This document shows, piece by piece, positions 27,101-40,600 of a stretch of 64,000 nt of DNA; the first letter of the stretch is position 1; each line of letters starts with the position of its first letter. The stretch comes from Turnera subulata (Eukaryota; Streptophyta; Magnoliopsida; Malpighiales; Passifloraceae). The stretch is from positions 1 to 64,000 of the forward strand of contig JAKUCV010004712.1 in assembly GCA_028386065.3 (NCBI GenBank), read 5' to 3'. The position numbers and the translations under genes are program-made. Below the pieces are notes generated by a model. That model was not told where the DNA came from. It searched no databases and was given only the letters and a program-made list of their open reading frames with translations.

Positions 27101-30100
27101 AACTCCAGCCTCGCCACGAAATTTGAGAAATTAGCCAAAGGTCACGTACTAACCCCCTAAGGGAAGCACCCCTAAATTCGAAATGGGCTGTAACTTCTCA
27201 TCCGGAACTCGCACTGGGTCAATCCTTTTACCACGATCTTATCTAAAAGCGATCTACCGGACGATGTGAAACTCCAGCCTCGCCACGAAATTTGAGAAAT
27301 TAGCCAAAGGCCATGTACTAACCCCTAGGGGAAGTACCCGTAAATACGAAATGGGCCATAACTTCTCATCCGGAACTCGCCCTGGGTCAATCTTTTTACC
27401 ACGTTCCTATCTGAACGCGATCTAGAGAACGGTATGAAACTCTAGACTCATCACGAAATTTGAGAAATTAGCCAAAGGTTGTGTACTAACCCTTGGCGAA
27501 GACCCGTAAATTCGAAATGGGCAATAACTTCTCGTCTGGAACTCGTCCACGCTCAATTTTTTGCCATATTATTATCTGAACGCGATCTAGAGGACGGTAT
27601 GAAACTCCAGCCTCGCCACGAAATTTGAGAAATTAGCCAAAGGTCGTGTACTAACCCCTAGGGGAAGTACCTATAAATTCCAAATGGGCCATAACTTCTC
27701 TTCTGGAACTTAGGTCAATCTTTTCACCACGTTCTTATCCAAACGCGATCTAAATGACTGTATGAAACTCCAGTCTCGCCACAAAATTTGTGAAATTAGA
27801 CAAAGGTCGTGTACTAACCTCTAGGGGAAGGACCCCTAAATTCAAAATGGGCCCTAACTTCTCGTCCGGAACTCGCCTTGGGTCAAGCTTTTTACCACAT
27901 TCTTATCTGAACGCGATCTAAAGGTCGGTATCAAACTCCAGCCTCGCCACGAAATTTGAGAAATTAGCCAAAGGTCATGTACTTACCCCCTAAGGGAAGC
28001 ACCCCTAAGTTTGAAATGGGCCGTAACTTCTCATCTGGAACTCGCACTGGGTCAATCTTTTTACCACGTTCTTATTTGAATGCGGTCTAAAGGACAGTAT
28101 GAAACTCCAGCCTCGCCACGAAATTTCAGAAATTAGCCAAAGGTCGTGTACTAACCCCTAGGGGAATTACCCGTAAATTCAGAAATGGGCCATAACTTCT
28201 CGTCCGGAACTCGCCCTGGGTTAAAATTTTTACCACATTCTTATCTGAACTCGTTCTAAAGGACGGTATGAAACTCCAACCTCGCCACAAAATTTGAGAA
28301 ATTCGCCAAAGGTCGTGTACTAACCCTTTGGGGAAGCACCCGTAAATACGAAATGGGCTATAACTTCTCGTCCCGAACTCGCCCTGGGTTAATATTTTTA
28401 CCCCGTTCTTATCCGAACGCGATCTAAAAGACGGTGTGAAACTCAAGTCTCGCCACGAAATTTGTGAAATTAGCCAAAGGTCATGTACTAACCCCTAGGG
28501 GAAGGACCCCTAAATTCGAAATGAGCCCTAACTTATCGTCCTGAACTCGCCTTGGGTCAAGTTTTTTACAACGTTCTTATCTAAACGTGATCTAAAGAGC
28601 GGTATGAAACTCCAGCCTCCCACAAAATTTGAGAAATTAGCCAAAGGTCGTGTACTAACCCCTAAGGGAAGTACCTATAAATTCCAAATGGGTCATAACT
28701 TCTCGTCTGGAACTTAGGACATTTTTTTACCACGTTCTTATCTGAAAGCGATCTACAGGACGATGTGAAACTCCAGCCTCGCCACAAAATTTGAGAAATT
28801 AGCCAAAGGCCATGTACTAACCCCTAGGGGAAGTACCCGTAAATACGAAATGGGCCATAACTTCTCGTCCGGAACTCGCCCTTGGTCAATCTTTTACCAC
28901 GTTCTTGTCTGAACGCGATCTAGAGAATGGTACGAAACTCCAGCCTCATCAGAACAATTTGAGAACTTAGCCAAAGGTCGTGTACTAACCGTAGGCAAAG
29001 ACCCGTAAATTAGAAATGGGCCATAACTTCTCGCCCGGAACTCGTGCTCGGTCAATTTTTTTGCCATATTCTTATCTGAATGCGATCTAGAGGCTGGTAT
29101 GAAACTCCAGCCTCGCCACGAAATTTGAGAAATTAGCCAAAGGTCGTGTACTAACCCCCTAGGGGAAGTACCTATAATTTCCAAATGGGCCATAACTTCT
29201 CGTCTGGAACTTAGGTCAATTTTTTTACCACGTTCTTATTCGAACGCGATCTAAAGGACAGTATGAAACTCCATCCTTACCACGAAATTTCAGAAATTAG
29301 CCAAAGGTCGTGTACTAACCCCTAGGGGAAGTACCTGTAAATTCAGAAATTTGCCATAACTTCTCGTCCGGAACTCGCCCTGGGTTAATATTTTTACCAC
29401 CTTCTTTTCTGAACTCGATCTAAAGGACGGTATGAAACTCCAGCCTCGCCACAAAATTTGAGAAACTAGCCAAAAGTCGTGTACTAACCCCTAGGGGAAG
29501 CACCCGTAAATTCGAAATGGGCTATAAGGTCTCGTCCCGAACTCGCCCTGGGTCAATATTTTTACCACGTTCTTATCCGAACGCGATCTAAAGGACGGTG
29601 TGAAACTCCAGTCTCGCCACAAAATTTGTGAAATTAGCCAAAGGTCGTGTACTAATCCCTAGGGGAAGGACCCTTAAATTCAAAATGGGCCCTAACTTCT
29701 CGTCCGGAGCTCGCCTTGGGTCAAGTTTTTTACCACGTTTTTTTCGGAAGGCGATCTAAAGGACGGTATCAAACTCCAGCCTCGCCACGAAATTTGAGAA
29801 ATTAGCCAAAGGTCATGTACTAGCCCCCTAAGGGAAGCACCCCTAAATTCGTAATGGGCCGTAACTTCTCATCCGGAACTCGCACTGGGTCAATTTTTTT
29901 ACCACGTTTTTATCTGAATGCAGTCCAAAGGACAGTATGAAACTCCATCTTCGCCACGAAATTTCAGAAATTAGCCAAAGGTCGTGTACTAACCCCTGAG
30001 GGAAGTACCTGTAAATTCAGAAATAGGCCATAACTTCTCGTCCGGAACTCGCCCTGGGTTAATATTTTTACCACGTTCTTTTCTGAACTCGATCTAAAGG

Positions 30101-30849
30101 ACGGTATGAAACTCCAGCCTCGCCACAAAAATTTGAGAAACTAGCCAAAGGTCGTGTACTAACCCCTAGGGGATGCACGCATAAATTCGAAATGGGCTAT
30201 AACTTCTCGTCCCGAACTCGCCCTGGGTCAATATTTTTACCACGTTCTTATCCAAACGCGATCTAAAGGACGGTGTCAAACTCCAGTCTCGCCACGAAAT
30301 TTGTGAAATTAGCCAAAGGTCGTGTACTAACCCCTAGGGGAAGGACCCCTAAATTCGAAATGAGCCCTAACTTATCGTCCGGAACTCGCCTTAGGTCAAG
30401 TTTTTTACAACGTTCTTATCTGAACGTGATCTAAAGAGCGGTATGAAACTCCAGCCTCCCACAAAATTTGAGAAATTAGCCAAAGGTCGTGTACTAACCC
30501 CTACGGGAAGTACCTATAAATTTCAAATGGGTCATAACTTCTCGTCTGGAACTTAGGTCAATCTTTTTACCACGTTTTTATCTGAAAGCAATCTACAGGA
30601 CGATGTGAAACTCCAGCCTCGCCACGAAATTTGAGAAATTAGCCGAATGCCATGTACTAACCCCTAGGGGAAGTACCCGTAAATACGAAATGGGCCATAA
30701 CTTCTCGTCCGGAACTCGCCCTGGGTCAATCTTTTTACCACGTTCTTATCTGAATGCGATATAGAGAACGGTGTGAAACTCCAGCCTCATCACGAAATTT
30801 AAGAAATTAGCCAAAGGTCGTGTACTAACCCTAGGCGAAGACCCGTAAA
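21177..30849. repeat. Satellite array, segment 2
   Basis: The ~168-bp satellite continues between the two inserts, 9.67 kb long. From the left it starts with a partial 'tcctcgg...ttgccat' monomer and runs through an ordered series of subtypes: 'ggaacttagg', 'ccttgggtcaag', 'cgcactgggtcaat', 'ccctg(g/t)gttaa', 'cccgaactcgcc', 'cttatcgtccgg', 'ctcccac', 'aaatacgaaat' and back to 'gtgctcgg'. Diagnostic variants such as 'cgcgctctaaatgacag' (24569) and a 13-bp internal duplication (about 25170-25200) are shared with segment 1 at 12561 and about 13186-13211. Segment 2 is therefore in part a copy of segment 1. Together with one insert it makes up the ~13.5-kb duplicated unit. Confidence 0.96.
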
Positions 30850-31231
30850 GGATGAGCAGATTTTGAGAGCTCAACATACAAACACATTCCCAAGAGTTGA
30901 GAAAAACACTCTAGGCTCTCTTGCTCTCGGAAATTCTGTAGCTAGCACTGTTGTTCGAGAGTGCTCGAGTTAGTGATCGTGAGACGATTGCTAGCAGTCA
31001 TCAACGGTTCGTGTGGATACCGTAGAGGAGTCGGATTTCTGTCCGGTTCTTGCTGATTCGTATCATCAGTTGAGTGAAAGATCTCAACCAAACCAGGTAC
31101 GAAATTTTTGTTATTCGGTTTACCCCGTTTCGCATGGATCCTCCATTAGTTTCGGGTTTTTCCGCTGCACATATTGTTTCTTTGTTTGCATACCCGGTTA
31201 CTTACAGATTACATGCACATTAACGTAACTA
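30850..31231 (+). mobile_element. LTR-retrotransposon-like leader, copy 2
   Basis: Same leader as in the first insert, with about ten substitutions, including one changing the short MDPPLVSGFSAA frame after its twelfth codon. No additional element sequence is present, so both copies were already fragments when duplicated. Confidence 0.35.
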
Positions 31232-31470
31232 AAATGTTAAGTTGGGCTCAATTAGCTTTTAAATCACCGAATACAAGCAACCTAATAACAGCTTTGAAAC
31301 ATTGACAGCTTGAAAGGAAACATCCATCCTCCATCCTTCAGAATTATTTATAAAAACGTGGGTAAGGGAAGAGATAAATGTTGTTAAAGAATTTAAAATT
31401 GGACATCCAAAAAATTTAGGTGTTTTCAAATAAAAAGATGAGAAAAATAATGGTACTAAAATTAAATTTA

Positions 31471-32159
31471 GCATTTGCGGCAGATCTGTGTTTTATCAAG
31501 GGAATTGATATGAACGATACTGTCCACGGCAGCAATAGCAATACCTTATAGAGCTGCCAAAGAAATGAAAACGTCAGCTTAACAAAAAAAAAAAAAGCTA
31601 GCCCAGGAAGTTGGAATTCTCAAAAGTCAATTACAATCAATTTCTTTGACATCCCAAGAAGCAATATAACTTGGCAAGGACTACAGTACCTTGTCACTGA
31701 TGAATCGGTTGGCAGCACGTTTAATAGTGGCGGAGCAAGATATAACACGTTTAATGTGTTCAGAGCTATGAGCTAATAAAATATGAAGGACTTGCTTCAA
31801 CTAATTTGAAGCGGTAGTTGGATGAATTTCTTTCACTAGAATAATGATATATAAGAGAGCTACTTTTGGCAACGAAGATTGGCTCCACATCTAGGTGATC
31901 GGAGGATAATGTTAGGCACAGTGAATATTTTCTAATTACAATAAAGCATTTAACAATGAGCATAAAGATATGCCAAATTAGTTATTGTCATACCATTTTG
32001 GGGGCAGTGTAGTGTGTTTGTATATAGTTTTGAAGATCATCCCTAGTGGTGGTCATGATCATATATTGAGCAGGTCCAAGAATAGTTCTAGCCAAAGGAG
32101 TGTACTGGAATGAGTGGCATGTAAATGGTCGAAAACAACTACTTCATTTGCGATTCAAC
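31471..32159 (-). pseudogene. Mitochondrial processing peptidase beta-type gene fragment, copy 2
   Basis: Duplicate of the fragment in the first insert. The exon-like block 32159-31994 again reads NEVVVFDHLHAT with the same frameshift before the FQYTPLARTILGPAQ stretch, so the lesion predates the duplication. The second block (GTGACAAG donor at about 31690) carries one change in the ANRFISDK region, giving ANRVISDK-like coding. The sequence before the last block differs by three bases ('gagctgcc' for 'gggcaccc'). No sign of selection on the coding parts. Confidence 0.72.
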
Positions 32160-32747
32160 CTAAAAAAAGTTCCATGAATCAAGATCTTTAACTGATAGAA
32201 AGTAAGACAGGATAATCTAGCAACATTCTCAGAAAATATCGAAATAAAATAAATATAGGTGTTCGCGCACGAACAACGAGCGACCAATGGCTTTACCGGA
32301 TCCGACCTGTTGATAGGCCGAACGGACGGTGTCGCACATCCTGGACCGGGTTTTGGTGTTTTTGGATTTTCTAAACTAAGTTATCTAGGAAGACATATTA
32401 AATTCTACACTACTGTGCGATAGAAGTAAATATAAATTTAATAAAAATAATTTGATTGATTTCTTGACGATGATTTCAGGATCCTTGTACAAGAAAAGTC
32501 GAGTGCCTTATATAGGCGCACAAGTTATTCCCCAGATAAGCTAGTCTAAATTACAAGATTCAAACTTATAGTCTGCCTTCTGCCTTCCAAATCTGCGATG
32601 ATAAGACACAGATGTTTCAAATCCTTCCCCGAACCTATTTCAAGTTTGAAATCCCTTTGTAGGATATCCTTAAAACCTCCCTCGAAATTTGAAACTCAAA
32701 GCTATCTACTGAGTCAATTTCAAAATCAAAATGCCTTCTGTTGGAAT
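32160..32747. other. AT-rich insert DNA without a recognisable gene, copy 2
   Basis: Counterpart of 18649-19236 with a few substitutions (for example 'gtgtcgcac' for 'gtgttgcac'). No gene seen. Confidence 0.5.
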
Positions 32748-32863
32748 CCACCGTCTTGACAGACTCGACAATTAATCTGCCAACTTGACAGACTTGACAA
32801 TTGGTCCACCAACTTAACAGACTCGACACCTAATCTGTCAACTTGACAGACTTAACAATTCTT
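32748..32863 (+). repeat. 29-bp minisatellite, four copies, copy 2 of the insert
   Basis: The same four 29-bp units as at 19237-19352, with no copy-number change. The minisatellite has not expanded or contracted since the 13.5-kb duplication. Confidence 0.85.
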
Positions 32864-33428
32864 ACGGGCCAAAAAGATCAAATGATCCATCATAATTATC
32901 CAAGCCATAACAATCAAAGATCGGCCCAACTGACAGCCCATCAACGATTTTTTGTTAGTACAAGGAAAAAAATTTTGCACACTTCTAACCAAAACCAGAT
33001 CCATCCATTGAATAAAAGGCCAACATCACAATTAACTAGTAGTTTGTTTTAAGGAAATCCATAAACTATTCTGCCATCACTCCGCATCATGTAGAATATA
33101 GAATAGCTTGAGCATTCTCACAAAGAGGCTTGAGAGTCAAAATCTGAGCATCTCCACTTACTACTCTTAAGATTTATCATTCATCAATGAGTATGCCACA
33201 AACTTTCAAAGGCCTAAAAAATAGGATACCAATTTTTTTCATTTAAGCATGACTTCAAACTGGTGAATAGTAAGATTAGGGTAAAAACACTTTTAAAATG
33301 GAAACGCATCCTACAACTTTTCAAATATATCAGGACATAATTACAAAGTAAGTCGCACAGTAGTCCTACGAAGCAAGACAAGAACAAAAAAGAAAAAAAA
33401 AATCCAAAACATTATCACACAATCTATG
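32864..33428. other. AT-rich insert DNA without a recognisable gene, copy 2
   Basis: Counterpart of 19353-19918. A one-base length difference in an A-run near 33395 shifts the offset between copies from 13511 to 13510. No gene seen. Confidence 0.5.
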
Positions 33429-34686
33429 TTTTTTTTGATGAAGTACGATGCTATATTAGATGGAGAAAGAATATACAAGAAGGGAAGGAATCGTCATGAG
33501 AAACAATGATAGAGTCCAACCAAAATGCAATCACAAAAACTATAGACTGCTAGAGAAAAAATTATGATTATACCATAACCAGTTTACAAGAGGGACCACG
33601 CCAAGCAGCCATGCTATCTGCATTGAGAAGAACAGCCGGCAAATCGTAGGGGAAGCTGGGCTGGTGCGCTTTGATCCATAGCAAAGATCTAAACAGAACC
33701 ATCTCTAGCAATCTGTCCCATACCACCTCTGCGCCATTAAAGATGAGTTTATTCCTCAGCAACCATAAATTCTAAATCATAGTATAGAACACCACCATCC
33801 ATGGATCCCTAGCTCGCACAGAACCAACAAGCCCCATCCATTGAACAAAGAGCTTGTCCAAAGATTGCGGCATACACCAGCTTACACCCCACCACTCACA
33901 CACCTTGTTCCAAGCTTTCCAAACATATCCACACAGCCCAAATAGATGATCCCTATCTTCTAGCTCCTCATCATAGAACGGGCACATCGCATTCTCACGC
34001 AAAATGATATTCCTTCTAAGCAAAAGGGATCTCACTGCAACACCAATGTTAAGAACCAACCACATAAAGCACTCCACCTTAGGTGGAGCACAACGCATCC
34101 ATACCCAAGGTAAACCGCAGCACGAATACGAGTTATGAAAAATAAACTCATATCCAGATTTGACAAAGTACTTACCAGAAGAGTCCTCCATCCACCGCCA
34201 CCCATCCACTGAACCCATCTTTAGGACCACTTCTTCCAAGCACCTGATAAGCGCAGACACCTCCACCATCTCCCAAGAATAAGGATTCCTTCTCCAATTA
34301 AAATCCCAACTACCACAACCATTGACTACACTAAACAGATTTGAAACAGACGCAAATTTGCTACTTGATAGAGCAAATAAGCGAGGATATAAATCCATTA
34401 GGACCCCTACCGAGAGCCACCGATCAGTCCAAAATCTACAAGTGCACCCATTCATCAAATCCACCATCACACGACTACACAAACTAACCCCTCCTCTAGT
34501 AGAATCCTCACGCACTCTGACAATATTCTTCCATATACTAGATGCTGCATCTAAATTAAAGGCAGGCCAAGAGGGCACTGAATCCCTCTTGTACAACATA
34601 GACACAAGACGACACCACACAGGAGCACCATCCGGGTGAACCTCAAGATTGACAAATCTCCAAAGCCATTTGAAGAGAAGACACTG
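33429..34686 (-). mobile_element. LINE (L1-type) 3' end: ORF2 C-terminus with zf-RVT domain, copy 2
   Basis: Same LINE remnant as in the first insert, with the identical in-frame TAG (33772-33774) before NLWLLRNKLIFNG and the same poly-A end (poly-T at 33429-33436). About seven residues differ over the ~304 residues before the stop (for example APPKVECFMWLVLNIG against APPKVECFMWFVLNNG). This is a high share of replacement changes, as expected for dead sequence. The open frame continues a further ~15 codons beyond the junction into satellite, giving a chance LINE-satellite fusion frame starting MAKKLTEDELW. Confidence 0.9.
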
Positions 34687-37600
34687 ATTCGAAATGGGCC
34701 ATAACTCGTCCTCGGTCAATTTTTTTGCCATATTCTTATTTGAACGTGATCTAGAGGATGGTATGAAACTCCAGCCTCGCCACGAAATTTGAGAAATTAG
34801 CCAAAGGTCGTGTACTAACCCCTAGGGGAAGTACCTATAAATTCCAAATGGGCAATAACTTCTCGTCTGGAACTTAGGTCACTTTTTTTACCACGTTCTT
34901 ATCCAAACGCGATCTAAAGGACAGTATGAAACCCCAGTCTCGCCACAAAATTTGTGAAATTAGCCAAAGGTCGTGTACTAACCCCAAGGGGAAGGACCCC
35001 TAAATTCAAAATGGGCCCTAACTTCACGTCCGGAACTCGCCTTGGGTCAAGTTTTTTACCACGTTCTTATCTGAACGCGATCTAAAGGACGGTATCAAAC
35101 TCCAGCCACGCCACGAAATTTGAGAAATTAGCCAAAGCTCATGTACTAACCCCCTAAGGGTAGCACCCCCAAATTCGAAATGGGCCATAACTTCTCATCC
35201 GGAACTAGCACTGGGTCAATCTTTTTACCACGTTCTTATCTGAATGCGGTCTAAAGGACAGTATGAAACTCCATCCTCGCCACGAAATTTCAGAAATTAG
35301 CCAAAGGTCGTGTACTAACCCCTAGGGGAAGTACCCGTAAATTCAGAAATGGGCCATAACTGCTCGTCCGGAACTCGCCCTGGGTTAATATTTATACCAC
35401 GCTCTTATCAAAACTCGATCTAAAGGACGGTATGAAACTCCAGCCTCGCCACAAAATTTGAGAAATTAGCCAAAGGTCGTGTACTAACACCTAGGGGAAG
35501 CATCCGTAAATTTGAAATGGGCTATTACTTCTCGTCCCGAACTCGCCCTCGGTCAATCTTTTTACCACGTTCTTATCCAAACGCGATCTAAAGAGCATTA
35601 TGAAACTCCAGTCTCGCCACAAAATTTGTGAAATTAGCCAAAGGTCGTGTACTAACCCCTAGGGGAAGGACCCCTAAATTCAAAATGGGCCCTAACTTCT
35701 CGTCGGAACTCGCCTTGGGTCAAGTTTTTTACCACGTTCTTATCTGAACGCGATCTAAAGGACGGTATCAAACTCCAGCCACGCCACGAAATTTGAGAAA
35801 TTAGCCAAAGGTCATGTACTAACCCCCTAAGGGAAGCACCCCTAAATTCGAAATGGGCTATAACTTCTCATCCGGAACTCGCACTGGGTCAATCTATTTA
35901 CCACGTTCTTATCTGAATGCGGTCTAATGGACAGTATGAAACTCCAGCCTCGCCACGAAATTTCAGAAATTAGCCAAAGGTAGTGTACTAACCCAGGGGA
36001 AGTACCCGTAAATTCAGAAATGTGCCATAACTTCTCGTCCGGAACTCGCGCTGGGTTAATATTTTTACCACGTTATTATCTAAACTCGATCTAAAGGACG
36101 GTATGAAACTCCTGCCTAGCCACAAAATTTGAGAAATTAGCCAAAGGTCGTGTACTAACCCCTAGGGGAAGCACCCGTAAATTCGAAATGGGCTATAACT
36201 TCTCATCCCAAACTCGCCCTGGGTCAATATTTTTACCACGTTCTTATCCGAACGCGATCTAAAGGACGGTGTGAAACTCCAGTCTCGCCACGAAATTTGA
36301 GAAATTAGCCAAAGGTCGTATACTAACCCCTAGAGGAAGGACCCCTAAATTCGAAATGAGCCCGAACTTATCGTCCGGAATTCGCCTTGGGTCAAGTTTT
36401 TTACAACGTTCTTATCTGAACGTGATCTAAAGAGCGGTATGAAACTCCAGCCTCCCACAAAATTTGAGAAATTAGCCAAAGGTCGTGTACTAACCCTTAG
36501 AGAAATTAGCCAAAGGTCGGAAACTCCAGCCTCCCACAAAATTTGAGAAATTTCAAATGGGTCATAACTTCTCGTGTGGAACTTAGGTCAATCTTTTTAC
36601 CACGTTCTTATCTAAACGCGATCTAGAGAACGGTATGAAACTCCAGCCTCATCACGAAATTTGAGAAGTTAGCCAAAGGTCGTGTTCTAACCCTAGGCGA
36701 AGACCCGTAAATTCGAAATGGGCCATAACTTCTCGTCCGGAACTCGTCCTCGGTCAATCTTTTTGCCATATTCTTATCTGAACGTGATCTAGAGGATGAT
36801 ATGAAACTCCAGCCTCGCCGCGAAATTTGAGAAATTAGCAAAAGGTCGTGTACTTACCCCTGGGGGAAGTACCTATAAATTCCAAATGGGCCATAACTTC
36901 TCGCCTGGAACTTAGGTCAATCTTTTTACCACGTTCTTATCCGAACGCGATCTAAAGGACAGTATGAAACTCCAGTCTCGCCACAAAATTTGTGAAATTA
37001 GCCAAAGGTCGTGTATTAACCCTTAGAGGAAGGACCCCTAAATTCAAAATGGGCCATAACTTCTCGTCCGGAACTTGCTTTGGGTCAAGTTTTTTACCAC
37101 GTTCTTATCTGAACGCGATCTAAAGGACGGTATCAAACTCCAGCCTCGCCACAAAATTTGAGAAACTAGCCAAAGATCATGTACTAACCCCCTAAGGGAG
37201 GCACCCCTAAATTCAAAATGGGATGTAACTTCTCATCCGGCACTCGCACTGGGTCAATCTTTTTACCACGTTCTTATTTGAAAGCGATCTACAGGACGAT
37301 GTGAAACTCTAGCCTCGCCAAGAAATTTGAGAAATTAGCCAAAGGCCATGAACTAACCCCTAGGGGAAGTACCCGTAAATACGAAATGGGCCATAACTTC
37401 TCGTCCGGAACTCGCCCTGGGTCAATCTTTTTACCACGTTCTTATCTGAACGCGATCTAGAGAACGGTATGAAAATCCAGCCTCATCACGAAATTTGAAA
37501 AATTAGCCAAAGGTCGTGTACAAACCCTAGGCGAAGACCCATAAATTCGAAATGGGCCATAACTTCTCGTCCGGAACTCGTCCTCGGTCAATTTTTTTGC

Positions 37601-40600
37601 CATTTTCTTATCTGAACGCGATCTAGAGGATGGTATGAAACTCCAGCCTCGCCACGAAATTTGAAAAATTAGCCAAAGCTCGTGTACTAACCCCTAGGGG
37701 AAGTACCTATAAATTCCAAATGGGCCATAACTTCTCGTCTGGAACTTAGATCAATCTTTTTACCACGTTCTTATCTGAACGCGATCTAAAGGACAGTATG
37801 AAACTCCAGTCTCGCCAAAAAATTTATGAAATTAGCCAAAGGTCATGCACTAACCCCTAGGGGAAGGACCCCTAAATTCAAAATGGGCCCTAACTTCTCG
37901 TCCGGAACTCGCCCTGGGTAAAGTTCTTTACCACGTTCTTATCTGAACGCGATCTAAAGGACGGTATCAAACTCCAGCCTCGCCACGAAATTTGAGAAAT
38001 TAGCCAAAGGTCATGTACTGACCCCCTAAGGGAACCCCTATATTCGAAATGAGCCGTAACTTCTCTTCCGGAACTCACACTGGGTCAATCTTTTTGCCAA
38101 GTTCTTATCTGAATGCGGTCCAAAGGACAGTATGAAACTCCATCCTCGCCACGAAATTTCAGAAATTAGCCAAAGGTCGTGTACTAACCCCTAAGGGAAG
38201 TACCTGTAAATTCAGAAATGGACCATAACTTCTCGTCCGGAACTCGCCCTGGGTTAATATTTTCATCACGTTCTTTTTTGAACTTGATCTAAAGGACGGT
38301 ATGAAACTCCAGCGACGCCACAAAATTTGAGAAATTAGCCAAAGGTCGTGTACTAACACCTAGGGGAAGCACCCGTAAATTCGAAATGGGATATAACTTC
38401 TCGTCCCGAACTCGCCCTCAGTCAATCTTTTTACCACGTTCTTATCCGAACGCGATCTAAAGGATAGTATGAAACTCCAGTCTCTCCACAAAATTTGTGA
38501 AATTAGCCATAGGTCGTGTACTAACCCCTAGGAGAAGGACCCCTAAATTCGAAATGGGCTGTAACTTCTCATCCGGAACTCGCACTGGGTCAATCTTGTT
38601 ACCACGTTCTTATCTGAAAGCGTTCTACAGCACGATGTGAAACTCCAGCCTCGCCACAAAATTTGAGAAATTAGCCAAAGGCCATGTACTAACCCCTAGG
38701 GGAAGTACCCGTAAATACGAAATGGGCTATAACTTCTCGTCCGGAACTCACCCTGGGTCAATTTTTTACCACGTTTTTTTCTGAACGCGATCTAGAGAAC
38801 GGTATGAAACTCCAGCCTCATCACGAAATTTGAGAAATTAGCCAAAGGTCGTGTACAAACCCTAGGCGAAGACCTGTAAATTCGAAATGGGCCATAACTT
38901 CTCGTCCGGAACTCGTCCTCGGTCATTTTTTTTGCCATATTCTTATCTGAACACGATCTAGAGGATGGAATGAAACTCCAGCCTCGCCACGAAATTTAAG
39001 AAATTACCCAAAGTTCTTGTACTAACCCCTAGGGGAAGTACCTATAACTTCCAAATGGGCCATAACTTTTCGTCTGGAACTTAGGTCAATCTTTTTACCA
39101 CGTTCTTATCCGAACGCGATCTAAAGGACAGTATGAAACTCCAGTCTCGCCACAAAATTTGTTAAATTAGCCAAAGGTCGTATACTAACCCCTAGGGGAA
39201 GGACCCCTAAATTCAAAATGGGCCCTAACTTCTCGTCCGGAACTCGCCTTGGGTCAAGTTTTTTACCACGTTCTTATGTGAACACAATCTAAAGGATGGT
39301 ATCAAACTCCAGCCTCGCCACGAAATTTGAGAAATTAGCCAAAGGTCATGTACTAACCCCCTAAGGGAAGCACCCCTAAATTCGAAATGGGCCGTAACTT
39401 CTCATCCGGAACTCGCACTGGGTCAATCTTTTTACCACGTTCTTATCTGAATGCGGTCTAAGGGACAGTATGAAACTCCATCCTCGCCACGAAATTTCAG
39501 AAATTAGCCAAAGGTAGTGTACTAACCCCTAGGGGAAGTACCTGTAAATTCAGAAATGGGCCATAACTTCTCGTCCGGAACTCGCCCTGGGTTAATCTTT
39601 TTACCACGTTCTTATCTGAACTCGATCTAAAGGACAGTATGAAACTCCAGCCTCGCCACAAAATTTGAGAAATTAGCCAAAGGTCGTGTACTAACACCTA
39701 GGGGAAGCACCCGTAAATTCGAAATGGGCTATTACTTCTCGTCCCGAACTCGCCCTCGGTCAATTTTTTTACCACGTTCTTATCTGAATGCGGTCTAAAG
39801 GACAGTATGAAACTCCAGTCTCGCCACAAAATTTCTGAAATTAGCAAAAGGTCGTGTACTAACCCCTAGGGGAAGGACCCCTAAATTCAAAATGGGCCCT
39901 AACTTCTCGTCCGGACTCGCCTTGGGTCAAGTTTTTTACCACGTTCTTATCTGAATGCGATCTAAAGGACGGTATCAAACTCCAGCCTCGCCACGAAATT
40001 TGAGAAATTAGCCAAAGGTCATGTACTAACCCCCTAAGGGAAGCACCCCTAAATTCGAAATGGGCTGTAACTTCTCATCCGGAACTCGCACTGGGTCAAT
40101 CTATTTACCACGTTCTTATCTGAATGCGGTCTAAAGGACAGTATGAAACACCAGCCTAGCCACAAAATTTCAGAAATTAGGCAAAGGTCGTGTACTAACC
40201 CCTAGGGGATGGACCCCTAAATTCGAAATGCGCCACAACTTATCGTCCGGAACTCGCCTTGGGTCAAGTTTTGACAACGTTCTTATCTGAACGTGATCTA
40301 AAGAGCGGTACGAAACTCCAGCCTCCCACAAAATTTGAGAAATTAGCCAAAGGTCGTGTACTAACCCCTAGGGGAAGTACCTATAAATTCCAAATGGGTC
40401 ATAACTTCTCGTCTGGAACTTAGGTAAATCTTTTTACCACGTTCTTATCTGAAAGCGATCTAGCGGTTCATATGAAACTCCAGCCTCGCCACGAAATTTT
40501 AAAAATTAGCCAAAGGCCATGTACTAACCCCTAGGGAAAGTACCCGTAAATTTGAAATGGGCCGTAACTTCTCGACCGGAACTCGCCCTGGGTCAATCTT

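Larger units (their letters stand above)
30850..34686. repeat. Non-satellite insert, copy 2
   Basis: Second copy of the 3.84-kb composite insert, in the same orientation 13510-13511 bp to the right of the first. It has the same left junction ('cccgtaaa|ggatgag') and right junction ('acactg|attcgaaat'), including the same 14-bp gap in the resumed monomer. The flanking satellite on both sides is also near-identical to that around copy 1: about 4 differences in the 240 bp to the left. That shows duplication of a larger block, not a second insertion. Confidence 0.95.

Noticed and set aside
28126..28446. 106-codon minus-strand frame in the satellite
   Set aside because: It is a read-through of two monomers whose lengths keep the frame; the same peptide recurs across the array and no start context or domain supports a gene.
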